From positions 1 to 6,728 of the forward strand of contig JAEMSB010000266.1 in the NCBI GenBank assembly GCA_016463045.1: 6,728 bases of DNA, in the 5' to 3' direction. Below the pieces are notes generated by a model that saw only the letters and a list, made by a program, of their open reading frames with translations, was not told the DNA's origin and ran no database searches. Of the stretch, positions 6,150 through 6,728 are shown piece after piece. Each line of letters starts with the position of its first letter. Within the stretch, counting starts at the first letter, position 1. The stretch is from Niveispirillum sp. (GTDB taxonomy: Bacteria > Pseudomonadota > Alphaproteobacteria > Azospirillales > Azospirillaceae). Both the position numbers and the translations under genes were made by a program.

Positions 6150-6192
6150 CGGGGCCAGCCTTCCTCAGGTAGGCTGGCCCCGTTCTTCATTT
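6150..6192 (+). terminator. Terminator-like stem-loop after the chemoreceptor gene
   Basis: A perfect 12-bp stem (6150-6161 with 6171-6182; core GGGGCCAGCC/GGCTGGCCCC) has a nine-base loop. It is followed by TTCTTCATTT at 6183-6192, seven of ten bases T. It probably ends the chemoreceptor transcript. Its 3' edge is only about 23 bases before the ATG of the next gene, so it may instead act within that gene's leader. Confidence 0.65.
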
Positions 6193-6205
6193 GGGATCAG
6201 GCATC

Positions 6206-6728
6206 ATGCATATCCGCCCCCGCCGTTCCGCCCTCTACATGCCCGGCGCCAATGCCCGCGCCCTGGACAAGGCCCGCTCGCTGCCTGCCGATGTCCTGAT
6301 CCTGGACCTGGAAGATGCGGTGGCACCCGACGCCAAGGAACAGGCGCGGGCGCAGGTGATGGCGGCGGTGCATGAAGGCGGTTATGGCAGCCGGGAACTG
6401 GTGATCCGTGTCAACGGCCTGGACACGTCCTGGGGCCATGCCGATCTGGTGGCCGCCGCCACGTCAGGCGCCGATGCCGTTCTGATCTGCAAGGTGGACA
6501 GTGCCGAAGGTGTGCGGCAGGCCGACCGTGTGCTGCGCGCCGCCGGGGCACCCGACAGTCTGCGCCTGTGGATCATGATGGAAACCCCGCGCGCTATGTT
6601 GGCGGCAGGCGACATTGCCGGGGCGTGTGCGCGCATTGAGTGTCTGGTGATGGGTACGTCGGACCTGACCAAGGATCTGAACGCGCTGCCCACCCGCGAC
6701 CGGCTGCCCATGGTGACCAGCCTGGGCC
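6206..6728 (+). CDS. HpcH/HpaI aldolase/citrate lyase beta-subunit family CoA-ester lyase (3' end outside window)
   Basis: An open frame of 174 codons runs from ATG 6206 to the window edge without a stop; full family members are about 270-300 residues. The N-terminus RPRRSALYMPGANARALDKA (4-23) matches CitE-like TIM-barrel enzymes, and LDLEDAVAPDAKEQAR (33-48) is a family hallmark. RVNG (68-71) is a substrate-loop segment. Glu126 in METP and Asp153 in GTSDLTKDL (150-158) correspond to the usual magnesium ligands. The family cleaves or forms C-C bonds in (3S)-malyl-, citramalyl- or beta-methylmalyl-CoA, or hydrolyses malyl-CoA. Which one cannot be decided from this half. The protein should be cytosolic. 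The ribosome binding site is poor (GGGA at 6193-6196 or CAGG at 6198-6201). Only 23 bases separate the start from the upstream stem-loop. Confidence 0.88.
   Translation, partial: MHIRPRRSALYMPGANARALDKARSLPADVLILDLEDAVAPDAKEQARAQVMAAVHEGGYGSRELVIRVNGLDTSWGHADLVAAATSGADAVLICKVDSAEGVRQADRVLRAAGAPDSLRLWIMMETPRAMLAAGDIAGACARIECLVMGTSDLTKDLNALPTRDRLPMVTSLG

Overview
The window is GC-rich with strong G/C third-position bias. It looks like chromosomal DNA of an alphaproteobacterium, possibly Rhodospirillales/Azospirillaceae. That guess rests on composition, the style of the chemoreceptor and the type of metal operator; the sequence alone does not fix the genus. There are six protein-coding genes, the last cut by the window end. 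I see no tRNA, rRNA, CRISPR array, insertion sequence, or sign of frameshift.

Positions 1-2170 hold a zinc-acquisition unit. A candidate promoter is followed by a perfect 16-bp palindrome of Zur type at the expected transcription start. Next comes a ZnuD-like TonB-dependent outer-membrane receptor with two histidine/glutamate-rich stretches. The gene ends at an 18-bp-stem bidirectional terminator shared with the convergent gene.

Positions 2185-4139 hold three minus-strand genes. In transcription order they are a PdxY-type pyridoxal kinase (GTG start), a small exported four-cysteine protein of unknown function, and an exported Rid (YjgF/YER057c/UK114) family protein. The Rid protein lacks the arginine that RidA-type deaminases use. 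Its last codons and stop codon lie inside the terminator hairpin. The first two genes may be co-transcribed; the Rid gene has a plausible promoter of its own.

Positions 4140-6192 hold a plus-strand methyl-accepting chemotaxis protein (four-helix-bundle sensor, HAMP, signalling domain), divergent from pdxY. It is followed by a compact run of four GC-rich hairpins and then a terminator-like stem-loop.

Positions 6206-6728 hold the first 174 codons of a HpcH/HpaI aldolase/citrate lyase beta-subunit family (CoA-ester lyase) gene. Its start codon is only 23 bases after the terminator-like stem, so that hairpin may lie in this gene's own leader.

Most of the window is ordinary accessory and housekeeping content. 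The parts most worth a second look are the Zur-type operator with its receptor, the terminator built into the Rid coding sequence, the exported Rid protein without the catalytic arginine, and the hairpin cluster at 6044-6182.
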